A DNA stretch of 64,000 nt, from the NCBI RefSeq assembly GCF_900114055.1, contig NZ_FORR01000004.1:62001-126000 (forward strand), written 5' to 3'. Both the position numbers and the translations under genes were made by a program. This DNA is from Thermoflavimicrobium dichotomicum (lineage in GTDB: Bacteria > Bacillota > Bacilli > Thermoactinomycetales > Thermoactinomycetaceae). Below are positions 1-9,053 of this stretch, in pieces (positions within the stretch are counted from its first letter, which is position 1; each line of letters begins with the position of its first letter). The notes beneath the pieces were generated by a model. It made no database searches. It was not told the DNA's origin and was given only the letters and a program-made list of their open reading frames with translations.

Positions 1-589
1 CAATTTGGTTGATCCTTAACAGTGGATGAGCGATCACTTTGGCATACAATGAAGCCCCAATAATGGAAACAAGTAAAATCATGGCACCAATATATGGCAT
101 AAACATAAAAATCACGTTGGAAACTTCATCAATCGGTTGCAAGGTGGCTCGAATGGTAGCAATATATTCCTCGCCTTGAAACCGGATCGTTTTTTGAATC
201 GTATAAATCCGTGGTTTACTTACCGTTTCCAGTGTATCACTCGAAAGCGCAGAGTCCAGATCCGGCTCAACGGATGTCACTCCTTTAATCACACGAAAAA
301 AGGCAGGCGAGATATAAACGACGTTTCCGTCTAAATCCCAAATCGCCATGCTTATATTGTGCTTTTGGGAAAACCGGTCGAGTATCTCTTTGGCTTCAAA
401 AAGAGACAACGGTTTAACGGCTGTGACCAACTCATTGGCTCCCTCATTCAAGTGATCAATTTTATATTTGTAATAGTAGGAAGGAAGCCAAAAATAGAAT
501 AGAAGATAAATGAAACAGGCTGACAGGGCCAATAATGCACTTGTGATCAGAAATATTTTAAAAGTGATACTCCGTTTAAGATCATGCAT
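1..589 (-). CDS. Sensor histidine kinase, N-terminal part (cut by window edge)
   Basis: Translating the minus strand from ATG at 587-589 gives an open frame of 196 codons that runs off the window. It starts MHDLKRSITFKIFLITSALL. Two hydrophobic segments (about residues 10-33 and 165-188) flank an extracytoplasmic sensor region, and the second is followed by the start of a HAMP-like stretch (VIAHPLLRINQI). The kinase core lies outside the window. Its start codon overlaps the stop of the upstream response regulator by 8 bases, so the two are probably translationally coupled as a two-component pair. The signal sensed cannot be read from this part. Confidence 0.8.
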   Translation of the reverse strand, partial: MHDLKRSITFKIFLITSALLALSACFIYLLFYFWLPSYYYKYKIDHLNEGANELVTAVKPLSLFEAKEILDRFSQKHNISMAIWDLDGNVVYISPAFFRVIKGVTSVEPDLDSALSSDTLETVSKPRIYTIQKTIRFQGEEYIATIRATLQPIDEVSNVIFMFMPYIGAMILLVSIIGASLYAKVIAHPLLRINQI

Positions 590-1244
590 CAAGTTTATAT
601 CCAATCCCCTTTACAGTTCGAATGTATGGTACTTTTAATTTTTTGCGCAAATTCTTTATATGTGTGTCCACAACCCTTACATCACCGTAATAATCAAATC
701 CCCAAACTTTGTCCAGTAATACTTCCCGGCTTAATACTTTCCCCTGATTTTCCAGAAATGTATATAAAATCTCAAATTCTTTGGTTGTCAGATCAATTTT
801 TTCACCATCTACAGACACAGTGTATCCGTCACAATCCAACGTAATTTCCTTAAATTGCAGAATCCGTGAGGTTCTGGAAGGATAAGCTCTTCTTAAAACA
901 GCTTCTACTCGTTTTATGAGTACGTGAAATGAGAAAGGCTTTGTAATATAATCATCAACCCCTAATTCAAATCCTTTAACCTGATCAGCTTCTTCTCCCA
1001 AAGCGGTCAACATGATAATAGGAGTAGACGATTGATTGCGTATGATCTTGCATACATGATGTCCATCGATATTAGGAAGCATCACATCCAATATAACAAG
1101 GTCATATCGGGTCTGCTTAAAAAGCCGAATCCCTTCGGCTCCATCACTGGCCACATCTACCTCATAATCCTGAGACATCAAAAACTCTTTAATGAGCTCT
1201 TGAATATCCAAATCATCCTCAATCACCAATATTCTGTATCGCAT
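582..1244 (-). CDS. OmpR/PhoB-family response regulator
   Basis: A 220-residue two-domain regulator. The receiver domain (about 1-120) has the acidic pair D10/D11, the phospho-acceptor D53 (VILDVMLP), T80 and K102. The C-terminal winged-helix domain (about 128-220) ends in the usual VRTVKGIGYKL-type motif. It should bind DNA as a dimer when phosphorylated by the kinase encoded just downstream. The start is supported by GGGGGAAGG five bases before the ATG. The genes it controls cannot be told from the sequence. Confidence 0.93.
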   Translation of the reverse strand: MRYRILVIEDDLDIQELIKEFLMSQDYEVDVASDGAEGIRLFKQTRYDLVILDVMLPNIDGHHVCKIIRNQSSTPIIMLTALGEEADQVKGFELGVDDYITKPFSFHVLIKRVEAVLRRAYPSRTSRILQFKEITLDCDGYTVSVDGEKIDLTTKEFEILYTFLENQGKVLSREVLLDKVWGFDYYGDVRVVDTHIKNLRKKLKVPYIRTVKGIGYKLDA

Positions 1245-1382
1245 ATCCTTCCCCCTTATACTTTGATGATAGAAAAGAAATATGTAGTTTGTGTGAAGGA
1301 ATGATTCTTGTTTGTAGAGTAGAGAACTGAAATTTGACAGCTACCCCTTTGGGTCGCTTACTCATTTCAGCTCCCCCTCATC

Positions 1383-1415
1383 AAACCGGACATGAGGTCG
1401 CTCCCTCGCCGGTTT
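1383..1415 (-). other. Hairpin resembling group II intron domain V (remnant)
   Basis: On the minus strand a 33-nt hairpin has a 7-bp outer stem (AAACCGG/CCGGTTT) and an inner GAGG/CCTC stem with an ATGT bulge. It is followed by GATGAGGGGGAGC. The layout recalls domain V and the start of domain VI at the 3' end of bacterial group II introns. No reverse transcriptase frame is present nearby, so at most a decayed fragment remains. The rest of the gene-free stretch 1245-1700 shows no convincing frame. Confidence 0.3.
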
Positions 1416-1699
1416 CCGATGTTCTTCTTTCCTTGGCATTCGATTAACTCGAGCTAGCCAGTTTCAACAGTTTTCACTGTGTCAGCAAAAGCCTTGTTAG
1501 CTTCTAGAAAATCAGCCCTCTCGCTGGAAAAACAAATAAAGGGGCTTATAAGTTTGTGCCCAAATGGAATTTCTGGTTACCCATAATTCCTTTTCTTCAT
1601 CAGGCACATTCTACCGGATTTCCCCCTAAAGTAGATGTTTTCCAATTATCCATACTGCAAAACTGACAAGCAGAGACTCCGTATAGGTCCATTAAAGTT

Positions 1700-1845
1700 A
1701 AAATCGATATGTTCTTTCTAGCACTTGTTGTTCCTGCACCACGTTTTTGGTTCCGAAGCAGCTTGATGGTATGGTGTTAAACCCTCTTTTCTCTTCGGTT
1801 GAAGGAATTACTCAAGAATCTCCTGCGTTTACACATGAGGAGTAA
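1700..1845 (+). mobile_element. Right-end remnant of an IS200/IS605-type element
   Basis: The segment ends in a subterminal hairpin (CTCCTGCGTTTACACATGAG..., 1820-1842) preceded by ACTCAAGAATC. The reverse complement of 39519-39547 has nearly the same motif (AGAATCCCCTGCGTTTACGC). This AAGAATC-plus-hairpin layout is typical of IS200/IS605 right ends, where the tnpB guide RNA terminates. No transposase or tnpB frame survives, and the terminal bases are degenerate. The remnant overlaps the last codons of the nuclease-like gene on the other strand. Confidence 0.55.
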
Positions 1846-2555
1846 CCTGCCTTTTTCGCATCTTCTTCAGTGAAAAAAAACAAACGCTTTTCAACAGGAA
1901 TTTGTTTATATTCCGTAGGTTCTACGTACTTCTTCACATCAAAATTCCCAATATATTGATCCTGCTCCTCACCAGATACACGAATACGAAATTCAAATGG
2001 CAAATCTGAAATGGGGTTAGTTGGATCCCACATCCCTTTTCCCGCCTTTTTCGCTTCCAAATATGCTGATTGGTAAGCTTTAAACTGAGAGATATTGGGC
2101 CAAATGAAATGAGTCACAGCATAGCCTCCTCTTAACATCTCCTTATTGACATCCAGTCCATCTTTCCACACATGGGCTAGTAATTGACCATCATTATCTT
2201 TTTCCACTTGGTCCGTCCGGATCGTAACCCGTGTTCCGGATGGTAATAGCTTTTCCAAAAAAATCCTGGCCTCTTTTCCCCATTTCTGAGCTATATTGTA
2301 ATAATCTGTCTCAGGAGCATCAATTGAAAGCAAACGAACTTTCTTCGTCCCTAACACTGGCTGAGCCAGGCGTATCGTATCTCCATCGACTACGTGCTCC
2401 ACATAGGCCGTATAAGAAAAGGAATTCGTAAAAGATAGTTCATCCAATGAGAAATTCACTGAATCTGGTTTTTTCGAAGTACAGCTGGTCAAAATCAATA
2501 ACAGACTGGAAACAGACAAGAGCGATAACCACACTTTCCACCAACGACCTCTCAC
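1812..2555 (-). CDS. Thermonuclease (SNase)-like lipoprotein with altered C-terminus
   Basis: A 247-residue protein with a hydrophobic leader and lipobox LTSC (C25), so a secreted, lipid-anchored form is expected. The SNase domain (about 50-177) shows VDGDT (D57, D59), R74 in KVRLLSIDAPE, and E82. The position of the catalytic arginine (usually GR before LAYVW) reads NDGQLLAHVW, so Q124 stands in for it and activity is doubtful. A second small domain follows, of the kind that ends in EEAxKAGYxPC. Here it breaks after AGYS into SCVNAGDS and a stop, which are encoded by the insertion-element right end. The original last residues are therefore probably lost. Confidence 0.75.
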   Translation of the reverse strand: MRGRWWKVWLSLLSVSSLLLILTSCTSKKPDSVNFSLDELSFTNSFSYTAYVEHVVDGDTIRLAQPVLGTKKVRLLSIDAPETDYYNIAQKWGKEARIFLEKLLPSGTRVTIRTDQVEKDNDGQLLAHVWKDGLDVNKEMLRGGYAVTHFIWPNISQFKAYQSAYLEAKKAGKGMWDPTNPISDLPFEFRIRVSGEEQDQYIGNFDVKKYVEPTEYKQIPVEKRLFFFTEEDAKKAGYSSCVNAGDS

Positions 2556-2868
2556 AAAAATCCCACCCTTGGTTCATTAATCAATACATTTTACACATAA
2601 CCAACGATCTTGGTGATTGAAAAATATACAGAGCAATAAAAGAACGGAAATCATCCAATCTTTGAATTTACACAACTGTTTATACCGACTTTCAAAAATG
2701 AGGATGGGTTATTAGGCTCGTGACAAAAGCTCTTACTAACTGTGGTTCTTATGGGAAAACACCTATAATATTTTTAATTTATCATTAGACTTTTAGGCAA
2801 TTACCGTAACGAGTCCAAGGCAAGTAAAATAAAATAATGTGAACCAAATTACATTGAGGGTGAGGATC

Positions 2869-3555
2869 GTGCATTACAATCAATTATGCAAAAAATATTC
2901 AAAAAATACAAATATACATTCACAAGAATATGTTTTAAATAATTTACAGATGATTAAAGAGCCCATGCGAAAACCATCCATTTATTATCCATATGGAAAA
3001 AGGTTATTTGATCTTTTTTTATCGATTTCAGGCATATTATTTACACTGCCAATCATGATTCTTGTTGTCATCGCAATCAAGTTAGATTCACCGGGTCCTG
3101 CATTTTATAGACAGGAAAGAGTGGGTTTGTGGGGAAAACCTTTTCAACTTCTTAAATTTCGTTCCATGTTGAAAGATGCTGATAAAATCGGTCCCCAATA
3201 CACACAAAAGAACGATGCGAGAATTACACGAGTTGGGGCATTCATACGTACTAGGAGATTGGATGAACTCCCCCAACTGATTAATGTTTTAACTGGAGAT
3301 ATGAGTATGGTGGGGCCTCGGCCAATTCCGATTATAGATACAATTTCAAACAAAGAGATTGCGGGGTACTTTGATCGATTAATCGTAAAGCCTGGCCTAA
3401 CAGGTTTGGCGCAAGTTAATGGAGGGTATGACTTATCATTTGAAGAGAAATTGCAATATGACCTTTTTTATATTCAACATATTAGTTTCTTATTGGATAT
3501 AAAAATTTTATTGAAAACGATGAAGGTGATCCTTACTGGTGAAGGAGCAAGATAG
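2869..3555 (+). CDS. Undecaprenyl-phosphate sugar phosphotransferase (priming)
   Basis: Bacterial sugar-transferase family (PF02397). It should transfer a sugar-1-phosphate from a nucleotide sugar to undecaprenyl phosphate, starting the repeat unit of an exopolysaccharide. One N-terminal membrane segment (about residues 46-71) is followed by the conserved core: [18 protein letters not shown], then [22 protein letters not shown] and [12 protein letters not shown]. The GTG at 2869 is preferred because AGGGTGAGG lies just before it. A GTG at 2839 in the same frame has no ribosome site. This is the first gene of the polysaccharide island. Confidence 0.88.
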   Translation: MHYNQLCKKYSKNTNIHSQEYVLNNLQMIKEPMRKPSIYYPYGKRLFDLFLSISGILFTLPIMILVVIAIKLDSPGPAFYRQERVGLWGKPFQLLKFRSMLKDADKIGPQYTQKNDARITRVGAFIRTRRLDELPQLINVLTGDMSMVGPRPIPIIDTISNKEIAGYFDRLIVKPGLTGLAQVNGGYDLSFEEKLQYDLFYIQHISFLLDIKILLKTMKVILTGEGAR

Positions 3556-3712
3556 TGATAATTCTCCATCCCTGAAGGTTCGGAAACCTTTTCTCGGGTT
3601 ATTATCTTTTATCCCTTATTTCTGTAACATCATGACATGATATCACATAAAGTAATGATAACCATACCCCTTCAGATGGGTATCATGATTATTCCTTCAA
3701 GGAGTGCGTCAG

Positions 3713-4345
3713 TTGAATAAGAAAATAATTGATTTGCGGGATTTTTGCGGACATCTGGCAAAGTACTTTTGGGTGATCTTTCTCATTACAACATCAACTA
3801 CCGTACTTAGCGGAATCGTTAGTTTTTATATCACCCCGATTTATCAAGCTGAAACCGAATTAATGGTTAATATGAATGAGATCTCTTCCGAAGATATAGA
3901 AACGAACCTGAAATTGATCGAAACTTATAACTCCATTATAAAAAGTGCCTATATTATGGAGGCCGTAGCACAAAAACTTCAATTGGAAAATGATATTTCT
4001 GAATTGGCAAAACAAGTACATGTTCAGCCTGCAAGCAAAGCTTCACAAGTATTTTCAATAGTAGTGGAAAATCCAGATCAGAAGACAGCCGCATTGATAG
4101 CCAATACAGTTGCTGCTATTTTCCAAAATGAAATTACGAATATCTTCGATGTCAAAAGTGCCCATATCCTCACACCAGCAAAGATCGAAGACCATCCTTC
4201 TCCCGTAAAACCAAACAAATTTTTATATATTGTAGCAGGATTTTTAATTGGATTAGTCATCTCCACTTTCACAGTGCTTTTGTTAATGGGAAGGAAGGCT
4301 GACAAGTCTAAAGCAAGCATCCATATCAATAAAGAAAGAAGGTAA
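3713..4345 (+). CDS. Wzz/YveK-type chain-length determinant protein
   Basis: About 210 residues, with membrane segments near both ends (about 18-41 and 168-190) and a periplasmic-type helical region between. The PxxP-like stretch before the second segment (HPSPVKPNKF) fits the polysaccharide co-polymerase family. Such proteins set the length of exported polysaccharide and, in Firmicutes, normally activate a partner tyrosine kinase. No such kinase is seen in this island. The TTG at 3713 sits eight bases after AAGGAG. The GTG at 3704 directly abuts the ribosome site and is unlikely. Confidence 0.75.
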   Translation: MNKKIIDLRDFCGHLAKYFWVIFLITTSTTVLSGIVSFYITPIYQAETELMVNMNEISSEDIETNLKLIETYNSIIKSAYIMEAVAQKLQLENDISELAKQVHVQPASKASQVFSIVVENPDQKTAALIANTVAAIFQNEITNIFDVKSAHILTPAKIEDHPSPVKPNKFLYIVAGFLIGLVISTFTVLLLMGRKADKSKASIHINKERR

Positions 4346-4372
4346 AGATCCCTGTCACAGAAAAATCCTCCG

Positions 4373-5533
4373 ATGGAAAGTGTATTTCCCAAGCTTGTTT
4401 GGCTAGCGATGGCCCTAAGTGGAGCTGTAATGGGAGAACCGGCGATTTTTGATGTTTTCATCGTGGCTTTGATCATGGCAAGCGGTTTGCTGTCGTATTT
4501 GAAATTCCCCCACTATTTCATTATCACTCTCATCTTCCTTTCTATCTATATGGCTGGATCATTTCTTTCCATGTATATGATGGTCGACCATGAAACAGGA
4601 TTTTATTATCTATTGATTACCATTTACCTAATTTTCTTATGGCTTTTTTTCGTTGGCATATTGACAGAATTTCGTCACCATCGGTTACTGGAAAAGATAT
4701 TATCTGGCTATACCGTTGCAGCGTTCCTTTCTTCGGTCATTGCAATCTTATCTTATTTCCATTTGATTCCTTACTATGAATTGTTTATAAAATATGACCG
4801 AGCTTCAGCACTTTTTCAAGACCCAAATGTGTTTGGTCCGTATTTAATACCCATTTCAATCTATGCCATTCTTAAAATCGAACTCTCTTTTAAAAAAACA
4901 AAAATCTTTTGGTTTGCTGTTTATTTATTTACAAGTACAGGTGTTTTACTGAGCTTTTCACGGGGAGCATGGTTAAATTATTTCGTATCTTTATGTGTCT
5001 TTATACTCTTAGGAGGGTTTCTAATCGAGAAATACAAATTATATGTGCGGCAACAATTGATCAAGCATTTAAAAATTCTCTTGGTTGTATTCTTCATCGC
5101 GTTTATATGTATGTTTCATATACAAAGTTTTAACGAGCTTTTTACAGAACGTTTAGGTTTTCAGTGGTATGATCAACAGCGATTTTCTACCCAAATCAGA
5201 GCAGTGCATCATGCAATTCAGATGCCACTCGGGATCGGTCCTGGGCAATCGGAAATCGTTTATGGTATGTCGCCTCATAATTTATACGTTAGAGTGTTAA
5301 CAGAAAGTGGTTGGTTGGGATTTATTGGCTTTACGTTATTCATTATGATCACTCTGATTAGATGTATTCGCTTCTCTTTATTCAGCCAGCATCCCAGTCA
5401 ATCTTATTATGCATTGTTTGCAGCAGTTCTCATGGGTATTTTGGCCAACAGTTTTTTTATAGACAGTTTGCATTGGCGTCACTTTTGGTTTTTTCTCGCT
5501 TTTCCCTGGGCGCCTTTAGAAGATCCACGATGA
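4373..5533 (+). CDS. O-antigen ligase/polymerase (Wzy-like) membrane protein
   Basis: A 386-residue, strongly hydrophobic protein with about ten membrane segments. It carries the Wzy_C-type signature: an FSRGAWLN motif near residue 197 and a large extracytoplasmic loop with GIGPGQSE and SPHNLYVRVLTESGWLG. It should polymerise or ligate the lipid-linked repeat units. The ATG at 4373 lacks a clear ribosome site. An in-frame CTG at 4352 lies nine bases after AGAAGG and would add seven residues, so translation may start there. The gene follows the chain-length gene by 27 bases. Confidence 0.78.
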   Translation: MESVFPKLVWLAMALSGAVMGEPAIFDVFIVALIMASGLLSYLKFPHYFIITLIFLSIYMAGSFLSMYMMVDHETGFYYLLITIYLIFLWLFFVGILTEFRHHRLLEKILSGYTVAAFLSSVIAILSYFHLIPYYELFIKYDRASALFQDPNVFGPYLIPISIYAILKIELSFKKTKIFWFAVYLFTSTGVLLSFSRGAWLNYFVSLCVFILLGGFLIEKYKLYVRQQLIKHLKILLVVFFIAFICMFHIQSFNELFTERLGFQWYDQQRFSTQIRAVHHAIQMPLGIGPGQSEIVYGMSPHNLYVRVLTESGWLGFIGFTLFIMITLIRCIRFSLFSQHPSQSYYALFAAVLMGILANSFFIDSLHWRHFWFFLAFPWAPLEDPR

Positions 5534-5567
5534 AAGCTGTGCAGATATCGCTTACTGCACAGCTTTT
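5533..5567. terminator. Bidirectional terminator between convergent polymerase and flippase genes
   Basis: A 12-bp stem (AAAGCTGTGCAG/CTGCACAGCTTT) with a 10-base loop, flanked by A and T runs. It separates the convergent wzy-like and wzx-like genes. Confidence 0.8.
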
Positions 5568-7033
5568 TATCTTTTTCGGGTCATACGGCCTAATATATTT
5601 TTGAAATATCGATGATATCCCCCTATTTTCAGAACATATCCGACAGAGATGTATATAAACAAACCCAATACAATTTGGGTGAATAAGATGAGAAATCCTG
5701 AGTAAGTTGCAAGAGGTTTTAATATGAACACCATCATTAACGTTGCCAGGACAATTTTCAATATTTCCTTAGAAGGAAAAGGCAAAGGAAAGATCTTTCT
5801 TCCTATAAACCATGACATTACGATTGCCATGAGATTAGCGACGATTGTAGCGTATACCGCGCCTAAGACACCCCATTTTGGGATCCATAAGAAGTTGAAT
5901 CCCACGTTTGCACAGGCTGCTATTATATTCGGCCATATTTGAAACCATGTACGTTGGCCAAGTTGAAACGACAAATCCAGGTAATATTGCTTTGTACCTT
6001 CCAAAAAGGCTGTAAATGCGATCAGGGGCATAATTGTAAAGGCAACGTCAAGAAAATCCGGTCCTAAAAAAAGCCTGGAGATCCCTGGAGCCAACACGAT
6101 AAATCCGGCTGTTGCGGGAAAGGAAACAAAAAAAAGCGCCGTCGTGTACTGTTGCAGTTTTTTATGAGTTTCAGCAATTTCTCCATTTTCCAATGCATGA
6201 ACAACGAGCGGAAAAGCGGAAAGATTAATAATCGTCATAACCAGCAATAATGTTTGCTGAGTTAAATCATAGGCGACCGCATACAAACCTGATTCATCCG
6301 GTCCCCTGATCCATCCCAATATCAACCGGTCTGAGCTAACCATCACAAAATGCATGCTAAACGTGATAGTTAAAGGAAGTCCATAAGTTATCATTTGCTT
6401 ACAAATGTTTGGATCAATAACCGGGATCCGGATTCCTTTCCAGTTTCTCTTCATTACAAAAATGAGGGGAAATAACATCCCTGTCATCATCCCGATGATA
6501 AACCCTTTGGCCCCCATATCAAAATTCAGCATCACTATGATACAGATAAACGTTAAAACAGATTTGCCTAATAACATCCATCCATACGTTCCAGGAGAGA
6601 GATCAGCCCTAAGTAGCTCTAGATTGAGATCAAACCAAGCCATGATCCATAAGAGCACGAGGCCAATTTGCCATAATTCTCCCCATTTTCCCAAGTCTAT
6701 CAATACCCATAAAACGAGCTGGCTTAAAATCAATGTAAAGATGAACATAATAAAAAACAGTGTTGCTATTGTACTTAGAAAAATCCCCCTTTGATCTTCT
6801 GTATACCTTTGGGAATAGCGGAGTATTCCATATCGTATCCAATGAAATAAAACCGCATTTACAAATTCAACGACAGCCAGGACCATCACATATTTTCCAA
6901 ACTCTTCCGGTGAAGTTAACCGGGTATACACCCCGATCGCACATAAGTTGATTAAACCTGAAAGCCCTCGTGCAATAAAATAGATCAAAGAATGCTTCAC
7001 TAACGTCATATAGGTGTCAAAACCCTCTCCCAT
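5567..7033 (-). CDS. Polysaccharide flippase (Wzx/MVF-type)
   Basis: A protein of nearly 490 residues with 12-14 predicted membrane segments and the N-terminal pattern of polysaccharide biosynthesis flippases (SLIYFIARGLSGLINLCAIG). It should move undecaprenyl-linked repeat units across the membrane. It is the only gene of the island on the minus strand. Start choice is uncertain. ATG 7033 follows AGCAGG by ten bases, ATG 7009 lies 13 bases after GGGAGAGGG, and ATG 7060 has no ribosome site. Confidence 0.82.
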   Translation of the reverse strand: MGEGFDTYMTLVKHSLIYFIARGLSGLINLCAIGVYTRLTSPEEFGKYVMVLAVVEFVNAVLFHWIRYGILRYSQRYTEDQRGIFLSTIATLFFIMFIFTLILSQLVLWVLIDLGKWGELWQIGLVLLWIMAWFDLNLELLRADLSPGTYGWMLLGKSVLTFICIIVMLNFDMGAKGFIIGMMTGMLFPLIFVMKRNWKGIRIPVIDPNICKQMITYGLPLTITFSMHFVMVSSDRLILGWIRGPDESGLYAVAYDLTQQTLLLVMTIINLSAFPLVVHALENGEIAETHKKLQQYTTALFFVSFPATAGFIVLAPGISRLFLGPDFLDVAFTIMPLIAFTAFLEGTKQYYLDLSFQLGQRTWFQIWPNIIAACANVGFNFLWIPKWGVLGAVYATIVANLMAIVMSWFIGRKIFPLPFPSKEILKIVLATLMMVFILKPLATYSGFLILFTQIVLGLFIYISVGYVLKIGGYHRYFKNILGRMTRKR

Positions 7034-7180
7034 CGTTGTAAAACCTGCTGCAAATATCATATGTCGGCAAATGGTTCGAAGTTCCTTTCATTGATAAAAG
7101 CACAATTTCCTTCATTTAGATGAATATCATGCGCATAAATCAACCCATTCCATATACTAATGTAGCTAGCTGTTTTTCTG

Positions 7181-8251
7181 ATGGTCGGCCGCAACCTTAC
7201 ATCCTTGCCATGGGGGGTTAACGAAAAAGTGCTTACTGTTCAGAACCGACCCGTATCAGCAAACCGGAAAGACACAGGAACCCTTCTCATAACCCTTGAC
7301 TTTGAACTTTATTGGGGAGTCCGGGATCAACTGACCAAAAAAGCTTATGCCAAAAACATATTGGGAGTACAGTCGGTGGTCCCTGCATTATTGGAATTAT
7401 TCAAACAATATAAAATTCATGCAACATGGGCAATTGTCGGGTTTCTGTTTTTCAAAAACAAACAGGAGTTAATCGCTGAATTGCCAGAAAAATTTCCGGG
7501 CTATACAAATCAAAATCTGTCTCCCTACCCCTATATTGATACATTGGACTCCATCGAATCCGAAGATCCCTTTCACTTTGCACCTTCATTAATCAAACGG
7601 ATTTCAACCTATCCTGATCAGGAAATCGGAACACATACCTTTTCCCATTACTATTGTTTAGAAAAAGGGCAAACCATCGATGAATTTGAAGAAGATCTAA
7701 AGAAGGCCATCACGATTGCCAAACGGTTTGGATGGAAACCGAAAAGCATTGTTTTTCCAAGAAATCAAGTGAATCCGGAGTATTTGCCAGTTTTAAGGAA
7801 GCTCGGAATAACGTCCTATAGAGGAAATGAATCAAGTTGGTTGTATAAGCCAACGAATCAGGATGACAGGCGCTTTTTAAAAAGAGGGCTGCGATTGATC
7901 GATTCCTATCTGAACTTGTCAGGGCACAACACTTATGCGGTTCATGAGCTGAACAAAGAAGTCCCCCTTAATCTTCCTTCCAGCCGCTTTCTTCGACCAT
8001 ATGCCAAGCGATTTCGCATCTTTGAATCCATGCGATTAAGAAGAATATGTTCAGATTTAACATATGCTGCCAAAAAAGGTGAAATCTATCATTTATGGTG
8101 GCATCCACATAACTTTGGCGCTAATTTGGATGAAAACGTTTCATTTCTAAAAAAAATATTCGACCATTTCCTAAACCTGAAGATGGAATATGGTATGAAA
8201 AGCATGAATATGGGTGAACTTTCCCGAAAGATACGTTTTCAACAGGAGTGA
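7181..8251 (+). CDS. Polysaccharide deacetylase (NodB-fold)
   Basis: A 356-residue NodB-fold protein. Motif 1 is LDFELYWG (D40, E42) in place of the usual TFDD. Motif 2 is HTFSH (H152, H156), which supplies metal ligands. A C-terminal WWHPHNF motif follows. It probably deacetylates a sugar in the polymer or its lipid-linked unit, in the cytoplasm, since no signal peptide is seen. The ATG at 7181 has no ribosome site. A GTG at 7229 has GGGGGG about a dozen bases upstream and may be the real start. The next gene begins four bases after the stop. Confidence 0.78.
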   Translation: MVGRNLTSLPWGVNEKVLTVQNRPVSANRKDTGTLLITLDFELYWGVRDQLTKKAYAKNILGVQSVVPALLELFKQYKIHATWAIVGFLFFKNKQELIAELPEKFPGYTNQNLSPYPYIDTLDSIESEDPFHFAPSLIKRISTYPDQEIGTHTFSHYYCLEKGQTIDEFEEDLKKAITIAKRFGWKPKSIVFPRNQVNPEYLPVLRKLGITSYRGNESSWLYKPTNQDDRRFLKRGLRLIDSYLNLSGHNTYAVHELNKEVPLNLPSSRFLRPYAKRFRIFESMRLRRICSDLTYAAKKGEIYHLWWHPHNFGANLDENVSFLKKIFDHFLNLKMEYGMKSMNMGELSRKIRFQQE

Positions 8252-8255
8252 TCCG

Positions 8256-9053
8256 ATGGAAATCGTGCAATGGAAAAAGGCTTTTTTGCAAATTACGGAT
8301 GTCTATGGTTTGAGTGATGAAACAATCGAAATTCCAAAATCAGATATCGTAATCCATTCCCAATTGCCAAGACCCATATTGGAAGGAAAAAGATTTACAT
8401 TGCATAAGCGATTTAAAACCATGCATATCCATCTGAAAAAGGATGAGGAATCTTTATTTTCCGATTTAAGCAGAAGTACCCGTTACAACATAAATCGAGC
8501 CAGGAGAGAGCAACTGAAATTTGAGATCAACAACACGCCAACCGAAAAAGAAATCGATGAATTCTCGGAATTTTATAACTCTTTTGCAAGAAAAAAGAAT
8601 ATTGAACGGTGTAATACCAATAAATTGCGATCACTGAATGAAAAAGGGTTACTGTCTCTCTCCTATGTTACGGATCAACACAATCGAATATTATGTTCCC
8701 ACGCCTGTTCTCCCCATGGCGAGCGTGTCAGTATGCTCTATTCCTGTTCAATCCGTTTATCCGTAGATCCTTCACAAAAAAATATGGTCAGTAGAGCAAA
8801 CCGATTTTTACATTGGATGGAGATTTTACATTTTAAGGAAAAAGGGTATTCCATCTATGATTTTTGCGGGTTATCACTGGAGAATGATGACCCCCAATTG
8901 CAGAGTATAGATCAATTTAAGAAGAGATTTGGAGGAACGGAAGTGATGGAATATAAATGTTACGAAGCAAAAAGTCTCCTTGGAAAAATGGTTCTCTATT
9001 ATTTATACCAGAAATGGAAAGCACGCCCGGAACTGATGGAAGTGATTTTATGA
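8256..9053 (+). CDS. FemAB/GNAT-fold acyl or aminoacyl transferase
   Basis: About 265 residues. The pattern TRYNINRARREQLKFEI followed by a second half with YDFCGL and QSIDQFKKRFGG matches the FemAB/BioF2-like GNAT superfamily. Family members transfer amino acids or acyl groups onto peptidoglycan or polysaccharide precursors. The ATG at 8256 follows AGGAG by seven bases, so the upstream in-frame ATG at 8214 is rejected. Sitting between a deacetylase and a glycosyltransferase, it may re-acylate the amino sugar freed by the deacetylase. That role is inference. Confidence 0.68.
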   Translation: MEIVQWKKAFLQITDVYGLSDETIEIPKSDIVIHSQLPRPILEGKRFTLHKRFKTMHIHLKKDEESLFSDLSRSTRYNINRARREQLKFEINNTPTEKEIDEFSEFYNSFARKKNIERCNTNKLRSLNEKGLLSLSYVTDQHNRILCSHACSPHGERVSMLYSCSIRLSVDPSQKNMVSRANRFLHWMEILHFKEKGYSIYDFCGLSLENDDPQLQSIDQFKKRFGGTEVMEYKCYEAKSLLGKMVLYYLYQKWKARPELMEVIL

